From Spodoptera frugiperda (Eukaryota > Arthropoda > Insecta > Lepidoptera > Noctuidae): a stretch of DNA of 64,000 nucleotides. A program made the translations under genes and the position numbers. This document shows positions 50,932 through 61,190 of the stretch, piece after piece (the first letter of the stretch is position 1; every line of letters starts with the position of its first letter). The notes below the pieces were generated by a model. That model worked only from the letters and a program-made list of their open reading frames with translations, searched no databases and was not told the origin of the DNA. The stretch is from assembly GCF_023101765.2 (NCBI RefSeq), contig NC_064219.1, positions 9,403,774 to 9,467,773 of the forward strand. Direction: 5' to 3'.

Positions 50932-53777
50932 GAACGAACTTTGGCCCTGGCAACGCACAACATCCGCACACTGCGGACTGATGAGAAGATTGTCGAGCTG
51001 GAGGAAGAATTGAGCAAAATGCGGTGGGACATCTTGGGACTATCTGAAATCCGAAGAGAGGGTCAGGATACGATAATCCTAGATTCCGGCAACTTGCTCT
51101 TCTTCCGGGAAGGAGACCGTAAATCCCAGGGTGGTGTCGGATTTCTCGTCCGCAAGTCTCTCGTCAACAACGTGTGTGAGGTCGACAGTGTGTCGAACAG
51201 GGTAGCGTACCTTATACTCAGAATATCTAACCGGTATTCGCTGAAGGTCATACAGGTATATGCGCCGACCTCGACACATTGTGACGACGAAGTAGAGGCT
51301 CTGTATGAGGAAATTTCAAAAGCCATACACTCCTCCGAAACACACTTCACCGTTGTGATGGGGGATTTCAATGCAAAGGTGGGCACACGGAATAGCGATG
51401 AGTTGAGAATAGGGCCATTTGGATATGGGCAGCGAAACCATCGGGGCCAGCGGCTGGTCGACTTTATGGAGAGGGAGAGACTCTATTTGATGAACTCCTT
51501 CTTCCAGAAGCGACCGGCCAAGAAGTGGACATGGATAAGCCCTGATGGTTCTACCAAAAATGAGATCGACTTCATCATGGCGACCGAAAGACGTATATTC
51601 AGTGATGTCTCTGTGATAGCGAAGGTGAAAACCGGTAGCGATCACCGTATTGTCAGGGGCACACTGAACATCAATGTAAAACTAGAGCGGTCACGCCTGG
51701 TGAAGTCCACGCTCCGCCCTGGACGTGCCCAGATCCAAAACCCCGAGCAGTTCCAACTCCAACTGCAAAATCGCTTCCAGTGTCTAGCTGATTGTGGAAA
51801 CGTGGACGAGACAAATAATGGGTTGGTGGAAACTGTCCGAGCAGTGGGGTCAGACTTCTTCAAGACCCCCGCCGAAACAGGCCCCAAAAGCTCTCCGACG
51901 GAACCTTAAAACTTCTTAAGGATCGTAGCGAGATGAGGCTGCAGTCTTCAGACGATATGTCTGAATACGGCAAGCTCAATAGACGAATCTCGAAATACAT
52001 GCGACGTGACCTGCGGGCCTATAACGCCGCAAGAGTCAGAGACTTAATTGAGCGAAACAAGGGCTCAAAAGTCTTCGCAAAGAATTCGTCTGTTGGGCAA
52101 AGCCAAATGACGAGGCTGAAGACCGAGGATGGCAGCGTCATCTCGTCGAAGTCCGAGATCCTCGGAGAGCTCGAGAGGTTTTACGGACAGTTATACACCT
52201 CAACACGGCAACCCATCGTCGGTACAGCTCGGGACCCAAGAGCTAAACTGACGCGGCACTACACTGAGGATATCCCAGACATCAGCCTGTACGAGATTAG
52301 GATGGCTCTCAAACAGCTTAAAAACAACAAGGCGCCGGGCGATGACGGAATCACGTCGGAACTTCTGCGAGCGGGTGGAAAACCGATACTTTTAGTCCTC
52401 CAGAAGCTATTCAATTCCGTCATACTCGAGGGAACCACGCCGGCAGCATGGCAACGGAGTGTGGTGGTTCTGTTCTTTAAAAAAGGCGACAACTGTCTGC
52501 TAAAGAACTACAGACCTATCTCACTTCTGAGCCATGTGTATAAGCTGTTTTCGAGGGTCATCACGAACCGTCTCGAACGCAGGCTTGATGACTTCCAGCC
52601 TCCCGAACAAGCCGGATTCCGAAAAGGTTTCAGTACCATAGACCACATTCATACGCTGCGGCAGGTTATACAGAAGACCGAGGAGTATAACTTGCCACTA
52701 TGCTTGGCGTTTGTGGACTATGAGAAAGCCTTCGATTCAATCGAAACCTGGGCGGTGCTGCAGTCTCTCCAGCGGTGCCACATCGACTATAGATACATCG
52801 AGGTTTTGAAGTGTTTGTATAACAACGCCACCATGCGCATCCGACTCCAGGAAGAGACTACGAGGCCAATCCAGTTGCGGAAGGGCGTGAGACAGGGAGA
52901 CGTTATATCTCCGAAACTATTCACGAACGCACTGGAGGACGTTTTTAAGCTCTTGGACTGGAGCGGACGCGGCATCAACATTAATGGCGAATACATCACT
53001 CATCTCCGTTTCGCCGATGACATAGTCGTAATGGCAGAGTCGCTGGAAGAGCTGAACACCATGCTCAGCGACCTCAATACCGTTTCCCAACAGGTGGGCC
53101 TTAAAATGAACATGGACAAGACGAAAATCATGTCAAATGTCCATGTTGCACCTATACCGGTTGTCGTTGGGAACGATATACTCGAAGTTGTAGACCACTA
53201 CACATACCTGGGTCAGATCATCCAGCTAGGTAGGTCCAACTTCGAGAAAGAGGTCGCCCGAAGAATCCAACTCGGATGGGCAGCATTTGGGAAGTTGCAT
53301 GAAGTCTTCTCGTCAAAAATCCCGCAGTGTCTGAAGACCAGGATGTACAACCAGTGTGTGTTGCCAGTGATGACGTACGGTACCGAGACATGGTCCCTAA
53401 CTGCTGGCCTTTTAGAAAGGCTCAGAGTCGCCCAGCGCGCGATGGAGAGAGCTATGCTCGGAGTATCTTTGCGCGACAAAATCCGAAATATGGAAATTCG
53501 CCAAAGAACAAGAGTTACAGACATAGCTCTCAAAATATGCAGGCTGAAGTGGCAATGGGCAGGCCACGTCGCTCGGAGGACTGATGGCCGCTGGGCCAGG
53601 AAGGTGACTGAGTGGCGACCGCGGACCGGAAGACGCAGCGTGGGCAGACCTCCCACTAGGTGGACCGACGACATCGTCAGAGTGGCGGGGAGCCAGTGGA
53701 TGCAGGTGGCGGCTTGTCGTTCTACGTGGAGGACCAAGGGGGAGGCCTTTGTTCAGCAGTGGACGTCTCTCGGCTGA
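50932..53777 (+). pseudogene. RTE LINE endonuclease-reverse transcriptase, one frameshift
   Basis: The protein would nick target DNA and prime reverse transcription there. The first part shows endonuclease motifs in order: THNIRTL, SEIRREG, VYAPTS, MGDFNAK and GSDHRIV. Its frame stops at 51909. The same protein continues in another frame (KLSDGTLKLL...), with the switch inside the run CCCCAAAA near 51882-51890. The second part, readable from the ATG at 51933 for 614 codons, has finger residues (KAPGDDGI, NYRPISLLS), the catalytic FVDYEKAFDS, RQGD and FADD. The C-terminal KWQWAGH...RWARK...EWRP region is typical of RTE proteins. The stop is TGA at 53775. Only the frameshift and missing start break it. 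Confidence 0.8.
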
Positions 53778-53794
53778 TGATGATGATGATGATG
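50932..53794 (+). mobile_element. RTE-clade non-LTR retrotransposon (LINE), slightly 5'-truncated
   Basis: The 2.86-kb element has an apurinic-type endonuclease followed by reverse transcriptase and ends in a (TGA)n-like tail, the usual RTE terminus. Perfect 12-bp target duplications (ATTCGTATTATC at 50920-50931 and 53795-53806) flank it. The 5' end begins just before the first endonuclease motif and has no ATG of its own, indicating a small 5' truncation. It is inserted in the first coding intron, opposite to the host gene and immediately beside the LTR element. The reading frame has one frameshift, so the copy is young but probably inactive. Confidence 0.8.
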
Positions 53795-53806
53795 ATTCGT
53801 ATTATC

Positions 53807-56800
53807 ATCAACAGCTCAGTCTCAATTGTGTACAACAATTAGCAATGCTGTTGTATTTCTCTATGCCTCTTGTTTCCCAAAGTCAAATTTTAATGAAGAT
53901 TATAACTTATTTTAACTCAAAAGCAAGAAACAGGGTGTCCAAACATTACCAAAAACACCACGGGCCCCTAAAGCTCAAAAAATTATATTCAAAAGGAAGG
54001 CTACGGTTATCTGGCTGTCTATCTGGCGACGGTAGCCGATTCGTCAATGCCCCTTCTTTAATTAATAAAAGAGTCTTTCTTTTGAGAGAGAAAAAAATGA
54101 ATGAAAACCTTAATTAATTTGGGTCGGCCGAAGTTTCGTAAATTATGATCATCGGTAGCCCCTCAAGATTTGCAATGGTAAGGCATTTTAGTATTTTCTC
54201 CCAGGGGTATTGAAATAAATCCGGTTTGATAAAATATTGGAGCGAGTTTGTTTTAATGAAAAGTGTTGGTGTTTAAGACAAAAACACGCTGATTATTTAT
54301 GTAGAGACTTGTTTCTTACTTTTTTAGGAACGTTGTTTTTGCAACTTTGGAGATTAATTGAAGACAATTAATTGTAAACGAGATTGTGAGTCAGACAAAT
54401 ACAGATTTTTACAAATCGACGTAATATTGTATGATAAAAATAATGTCCACCTATTTGCCGTTTCAAATTGATAGCAGATAAGGTTTAGAAAATTAATTAT
54501 AAGTAACATAAATCAATAAACAAGCCCGTATAACAAATATAACCAACGCACACACATTCATAAAACGATCAAAAGAAAACAACAATTTAAGGCCCAAAAA
54601 TAAAAGGATAAGGATATTTAAATAATAACTCGTTTCAATTTACATACGGCCTTTTTGAGAGAGACGTGCGCACTTAGGCAGTTAGGCACCATTCGTATAA
54701 TATGCGCATATTTAAAAAGGTGCTGTCTCATCTCCTACAATTAGTGGTAGTCTTTGTTTAAGGCCTTTCCCCTCTCTGAGGACTTACACTGCCAAGTATA
54801 AGGTAACGAAATGAACTACGTTATATATTTTGTTCTTATTCAATTTGGTATTAAATCAGACTGTCAAATTCTAAAGAAAAACATAGAACGAGTTTCGAAA
54901 TTGTAGACGGTAGATGACATGTTTTAATCCATATCAATTTATCAACAGTCATAAGTCTTTTCATGCATGCTCGTCGCTTAAGGGTATTTTTTATTTGGCT
55001 CTTCTTTATTATATCGATCTTGTCGCTATATGTCCATCTAAGAAGTATTAAAGATTCGTAGCAATTGGCGTTCCATTGTTTCTTCCTCATGGGAGATGTA
55101 GGCGTCAAGCTGTAAAATTTAGTGCTACCAATATTGTGAAGGTGCTCAAGTTTCATTTAGTGGTAAACAATATACCGCAAGTAACGAATATGTACCACTT
55201 CATAAAGACATCCATGATCAATACCGCGACCAGAAAGTATACAATCGAAAAACACAACAATGTTTTTGCTGTACTCCCAGATCGAACTCAGAACGCAATA
55301 AATAACAAATATTTATATACCACTAGAGAGTATCATGCTTTCACAGCCCTCATATAATAATAGTGCAAATATTGATATACTTTAATAGTTAATATTACAC
55401 CGTATACGGGCGTGTCAATATGTACAGTAGACAGGTTTGTATGTAATTAAGCTGATTATTTGCCAATTATATTACGAATGGGACTATTACAGGAATAATG
55501 GGATACATACATTAAATAGACGTGGAGTTTAGATGGTAGAAATCAACTATTTGGATACAGTTTTGTTTATATGCAAACAAATTATGAAAATAAAGGAGAT
55601 TAATGAGAAATGGAAAGAGAGTAAAGAAGAATGTGAATACATTAAAATGACGATGTGTTCCAATTATTGTAGATGCCATTTAATTTTTTAGTTATACACC
55701 CTCAAAAGCTCTTCATAAACTATTGATAATTTAAACACGTCATCATTTTAACAAGATCACAGCTCACATACCTAACTACATTGCTTAAGATCCTAATAAA
55801 ACCAAAAGGAATCCACATGTTGCATCAAATAAAACCAGAAATGTTTCTGAAAAACCAATTTGTGCAAAAACGCTTAATGATTAAGACATCCCAGACTACT
55901 AACTACATTCTGATAAATAAGACCCACAAGATGCTTCTACGAACCGTGACGAATCACGAATGAAATTTGTTCCTACACCATATTATTCTTCTTAGAAATA
56001 AAGTGACGATGTTTTAATAAAACTACAATCTTATAACACCTTAAACTATAACAATGATTCAACGATGAAAAATGAACCTTATCACTTCGATCAGAAGCTG
56101 GTAAGTCCATTAGCTAGAGACAATATGCAACCTAGCAGCACTACTGTTTATGAAATGGGGGGATAATAAAATTGCGACAGTAGTTCGAACAACATAAAGT
56201 TTATTATTGGATGCAGGGAATATTTAGCGAGGGTACTATGTAACATCCTAATTAGGTATTATGGCTGACATCTCTATCATTCTGAAGGTGAATTTAACCG
56301 TAAAATTTCAACCGCAAAGTTCCAATACTGGGAAGAGAGCTATAAAATGGAATCTAAACAACTTAATTTTATTGGAGATTGTAAAAATCCTTGTGTTTAG
56401 GTGTCGCCGTTAATAAGGCTTATTATGAAAATATTTGTTCCTACAGCCGGTAGGTAAAACCGCAAAATTTTAGCGCGGTACGTTGCGGCCATTGTCGATT
56501 TTATTCCTTTTTGATTGGAATCGATAAAATTGGGTTTCGAACACCCAGTGCGAGGTGTCAGTTTTTATCGATTGCTAATTATGTGGAGTTGTTGATGTCT
56601 TAATCGTATTGTTGGATCTCACCGCAGGATTGTACGCGGTAGGTCAATTGGTGAGGTGGCGACGCCGATGGATGAATCAGAGGCATGTCAGATGGCAATT
56701 TAAGTACTCATATTGTTCAAAGCTCATAATACGTAGTTAAACATTAGCAAATGTATTGTAAGTAAGTAGAAATTCGATTTAATACATAATATAAATTGCT

Positions 56801-58575
56801 AACAATATTGATAGATGATAATGTGTTGCAATTTGCTAATAAGCTTGTTTTAGATTCTAATGGGAATAAATAATCTCCGACAAACCGGCAAAATGTGGAT
56901 GTGCTTTACGGTAAAATGTATGTTGTCTACCTAGTTCACTTACACTTTAAGTTAAACCAGTTAATTGTACATTTAAATTACTTTTGAAGTACCAATTGTT
57001 TCATTAATTAGAACACCGCTTACTAGTCGTTAATGTGTTTTAATCGCATCAATTTTCATTTATAGCGTGGTGTAATAATTTCTTCCACATAAAATCCGAA
57101 TTAGATTCGTCGTTACTTTTATTACATCGCTTAGCATATTAGTGACAGCATTTATAATATAATTCGGTAGCTTACACGAAGTGTTACGATGTACGATGGC
57201 TATTAAATAAATTATTATGAAATCCATGGAATTTATGTGTTAGTAGTACCGATGTTGTGATTAAATGAAAGGAATTGGTGATTTATGAATCGAAACTAAA
57301 CAATAATACAAGAACTCTTGCAAGAGAAAAAATAATAATATATATTTACTATTGACACATAAAAACCTGTTCAAGCGAATACCTCATATTAAAGCACATA
57401 CCAACTAAACCAACGATACACAAATGCAGTTTTTGGGATAATGACAAAATCCAACATAAAGCTCATAAGACATGATACAGCAAAACTATCTCAAATTAAG
57501 ATATAACAGCAAATATCAAAAGCTAATACAAATTCAAATAAAGATTAGCATACAAGAATGAATAAACCACACATAACTCCTAATTTTCAAGTCATTACCT
57601 TACCGCTATTTAATGCAAGGAAACAAGGTAAAGAGAAAGCTATAACTCCACAGTCAGATGTGAATATCACAATGTTAGTATTTCGAAAGAGATACAGTTA
57701 AGTCCCTTAGATTCAAAGTTCTCCACTGTTTACTGACAAACTTACAAAACTGTGTACTGAGAATTTTAATTTCTTAGTTTCTCGGAAAAGACAAAGCGAT
57801 AGGAAGGGATTAAGATATATTTTCGACGGAAGTTTGTAGTTTTCTTACTGTTTTGTTGAGAACTGTTTTGGGGGAAGACTTTTTTGAATTGCTGTTTCGC
57901 TTAAAATGTCTTGAGTAAGAATTCTGTGTTGATTATTGTGTCCATATTTCTTTCTTTTGTAAGCAGTCTTTCTGTATTCTCGATACAAGATAGACCACTA
58001 ACCTTAATCTAACATTCAACATATTTCTTACTATCTTATCGCAACAAACTTTCAATCCAAAATATGTATGTTCATAGACATAACATATTGACAGAAACAC
58101 AAATAGTTGATCAAGATAAAGTTGAAGAAACACGAAATGAAATATCACTTAATCCCTAAGACGCAACTACTCACATAATTATGACAAATATTTACCAAAC
58201 TGATAAAGCAAGTCAAGCTGGACTATTCATGACTAAAACAAAACTAAACCAGCAGATTAGATAAACCGTACCGTCAAACGTTGAAAATATTCATATAAAA
58301 TATTCAAGATTAAAAGAGGGAATTTTTAAAGAGCTCTATGTTAATCCGGGTCGCTTAGACCGTTTTTATTAGCCACACAGATAAGGATTAATTAAAAATG
58401 GTATATTAAGAGGTCTGACTTCTTAATTGTGGAACAAAGTGTGAAGATAAAAGAGATAAGGAAGATTAGTCAAACTAAATATCCTAGGAATATAATTAAA
58501 TTGCCTACCCACTAAAAGATCTTTAAGAATTTGAAACAGAAATGTTTTATAATAAAAAACTGTTGAAAAACTTAC
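53807..58575. other. AT-rich intron sequence, no exon seen
   Basis: Only short frames without splice or family support are present. A CpG-richer patch at 56460-56700 with three ATCGAT-like sites is discussed as a finding. Confidence 0.4.
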
Positions 58576-59154
58576 TGGTTCCGTGTCGCAAGTCTCCAAA
58601 TCTGGAATAGGATCGTCCCCGCAATAGTACTCCGCTTGCAGGAACGGTGGTCGAGGCGGTGGCGGCAACAGGAACTCCGGTGGAGGTCCAAGACAGTCGC
58701 ACTCCGTCAGATCTGTGGGTTCTATCTCCCACATCGCGTAATCTAACTTAACACTACTCACAACCTTTTCACTGATATCACTATCACTTAAATAACCACT
58801 AGTATCACGTTTTTCGCGTTTCACTTCATTTGAAGTCCTCTCTTTAATTAAATTCGCTATGTAAAGTTCGTCGTCCACGTCGCTCCATACGTTTTTTCTA
58901 ACCTCCTCATCTTCTAATGTATCTTCTAGTGAATCAGTTACCTCCGCTATAACTCTGTCGCTGAGTCTGTCTGCGTACTCTGAGTTTTTGTTTTCTGCAA
59001 CTGTACTTCCAAGAACATTTTGCTTTTCTCTCTCACTGTCAGCATTCAAGTCACGAGCTTGCTTGTATTTGTCGTTTCTATTGAAACCATTTTTATATGT
59101 CCAAACAGCGTACGACGACGCTTTAATTGGACTCCTGTTGTATCTTTCGGCCAT
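58576..59154 (-). CDS. First coding exon of uncharacterised single-pass membrane protein
   Basis: This exon encodes residues 1-193 of a predicted 501-residue protein whose family I do not recognise. The ATG at 59154 is preceded in the same frame by TAA seven codons upstream, so it is the first possible start in this exon. The exon ends in phase 0 at a gtaagt donor. The segment is hydrophilic and acidic (residues 70-100), with no hydrophobic signal peptide at its start. Residues 113-116 read REKR, a furin-type site if the segment is lumenal. Residues 152-193 hold four cysteines (CDC, YYC, ETC) around a run of prolines (PPPEFLLPPPPRPPF). Gene structure is well supported by four compatible splice junctions, and the function is unknown. 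The next exon follows after a 14.4-kb intron. Confidence 0.75.
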
Positions 59155-59176
59155 ACGCAGTCTTATTTCAAGTTAT
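59155..59176 (-). other. 5' UTR segment and splice acceptor of the membrane-protein gene
   Basis: Twenty-two non-coding bases lie between a pyrimidine-rich acceptor (minus-strand ttattgttgcag) and the start codon. They contain the in-frame stop TAA at 59175-59173. The acceptor implies at least one upstream non-coding exon, so the promoter lies at higher coordinates, possibly outside the window. Confidence 0.6.
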
Positions 59177-59980
59177 CTGCAACAATAAAAAACATATTTA
59201 TTTATAACGAACGCTTAAATCGAAAGACCATTACTGGCTAAACCAATTTCTTATCTGACGGACAACGTATCGATTTTACAGTGGTATCAAACTACTTATT
59301 ATTTAATAGAAGAGCTAACACCTCATTTTGTATAACAAAGCAGCCGCAATTAGAACCTACCAATGGTGCGAGTACAATGGGTGAGGGGCTAGTATCGATA
59401 TCATCGGGTGCTGCGTTCTCTGGTTATTTTAATTTATTTTTTATCGCATCAAATTGGATGGACGGGTTTCTAGCTATGCACTCGGTATTCCGCCGCTATC
59501 ACGATGTAACCGTCACTGAGGCGGTTTCGAAAGTTTAAAGTTCATCGTTTTTTGATATTTAATTTTGATCAAACTACGGTTGAGTGTAGGCGAATAATTG
59601 GATTTTGATTTCTTATTTTGTTGCACGGAAAACGGCAGTAGAAAGAAAGTTAAAAATACGTGATTTATAGCCAACTCGGGATTGGCTTCCGGAACAAATT
59701 AATACTTGACACTAATATTAATTGTGCTTATAATCAAATAGTAAAGGAGTGAGAGTTTTGTTTTAGGAAAAATAAACATTAAAGAAAGATATAAGAATGA
59801 CATCACCAGTTAAAGTTGGCATGATGGATATTAAAGGTAACCAAGCCAAGCTTATTCATAAATTCTTCCTTTGAAATATTCTTTATGTTTATTTATTAAC
59901 AATCATACATTTTCAAAACAATTGTTACTTTGTTCAACTTATACGATCGAGAGCATTAAATTTAATTAAAAGTAGTACTG

Positions 59981-60094
59981 GATATATTCCTCTCCAATGG
60001 CACGCCACTGAGCTCGATCTTCAGCACTACGCATCTAGCCAATACTGGCCTATGTCCAGCAATGGACAAGAACAAGCTAATGATAATGATGATG
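59981..60094 (+). mobile_element. Short RTE LINE insertion with inverted 5' part
   Basis: Flanked by perfect 13-bp duplications, AAAAGTAGTACTG (59968-59980 and 60095-60107). The right half reads forward: AYVQQWTRTS and stop codons, then a TGATAATGATGATG tail, that is the RTE 3' end. The left half, up to about 60046, is the complement of the region that normally precedes it (minus strand encodes SAEDRAQWRAIGEEY-like residues). This head-to-head arrangement in one duplication is the signature of twin priming. Confidence 0.6.
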
Positions 60095-60876
60095 AAAAGT
60101 AGTACTGCTTCTTGACAAGCGTACAAAATCGTGGGCAGAACTAACAAACAAAAACAAAACCTTTCTATAAACACTTGTATGTACTTTGTAATATTTTTCG
60201 ATAGAGATGTGCCATGAGTACGCAATTATGCATGCGTAAGGCGTTTCTAAGGAGGTACCGCAAGATTGCGAGGTCGTAGGGTCAACAGCGTCAGATAACC
60301 CGAAGGTACCAGTGAATAAAATATGGAGAGGTGTTATGGCATACAAAATAGTTTTAGGTACGTGCAATTTATGAATGTTTAAATTACAGTTAGAATTGTC
60401 AATGAGCATCTAAGAAGAATAATTTTGCTGCATTTGTAGTACTATGGTTATAGGAGTCTAGACATAGATGGGCAATGAAATACATGTACAGTTTCTGGGT
60501 ATTCAGTGTCTGCTCTTAATCAGGATCCATGGGTATTGAACTAAATTCAATACTAGAAAACCTATTACTAAAATTCACTCTTACTTGTAACATAATATTG
60601 CCTCATGTCTGTGGATTGAATGTCAGGTATCTTACAATATTAATTACCAAAATACATCTGCTTTCTTCATTGCTATTGATGTTTTCTTTCATCGTGTATT
60701 GAAAGTACTATATCATCAATAGGAAATTCTATTCAAATCATTTCGGATTTAACTCTATTATCTTACACATTTTTTGTTTCTATATCCAATTCAAATGTCT
60801 TATAACTTTCATTTCTGTCCATAACAGTACTATTGTAAGCAATAGCGATTAAGAATACGATATCTTCACACCTTAC

Positions 60877-61190
60877 CTGTCCATTACACATTAAAACGTC
60901 ATTTTCTTTTTGCGTATTCATTGCGATCTATCAATGTATGCCATTGAGGTCGTAATCTTGGGTACTCGATGTCTCATTAACATTTGGCGCGTTCAGTGGC
61001 CACTCGATAGCTGTCAGAGGAAGTTTGACAGCGATACAATACTCCACGAGGGCCCTTAAGCAACTTAACGAACGCATTCTATAGATTTTCTCACGTGAAT
61101 TATTATTGCTAGTGGATAACGGTCTGCGAGGGTCGCATGTGTCGATCGATCTGGTTTGAGTGCATGAGCGAAATAAATAGCTGTGCAAAT
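60877..61190 (-). promoter_or_regulatory. Candidate first non-coding exon or promoter region
   Basis: A strong donor pattern (minus-strand ACAG|gtaagg) ends at 60877. The 300 bases before it on the minus strand are richer in G, C and CpG than the flanks. This is the best donor-plus-composition candidate I can see upstream of the start exon for the missing 5' non-coding exon. No TATA box or initiator is convincing, so this is a low-confidence guess. Confidence 0.2.

Larger units (their letters stand above)
44156..58575 (-). other. First coding intron (14.4 kb), host of recent retroelements
   Basis: This intron contains the R4/Dong-like LINE fragment, the TAA-flanked MITE, the deleted LTR element and the RTE LINE, all listed separately. 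The two intact retroelements point opposite to the gene. From 53807 to 58575 I see only AT-rich sequence and one CpG-richer patch near 56.46-56.70 kb. Confidence 0.6.

Noticed and set aside
53213..53737. A 174-codon minus-strand frame
   Set aside because: Antisense shadow of the RTE LINE reverse transcriptase C-terminus.
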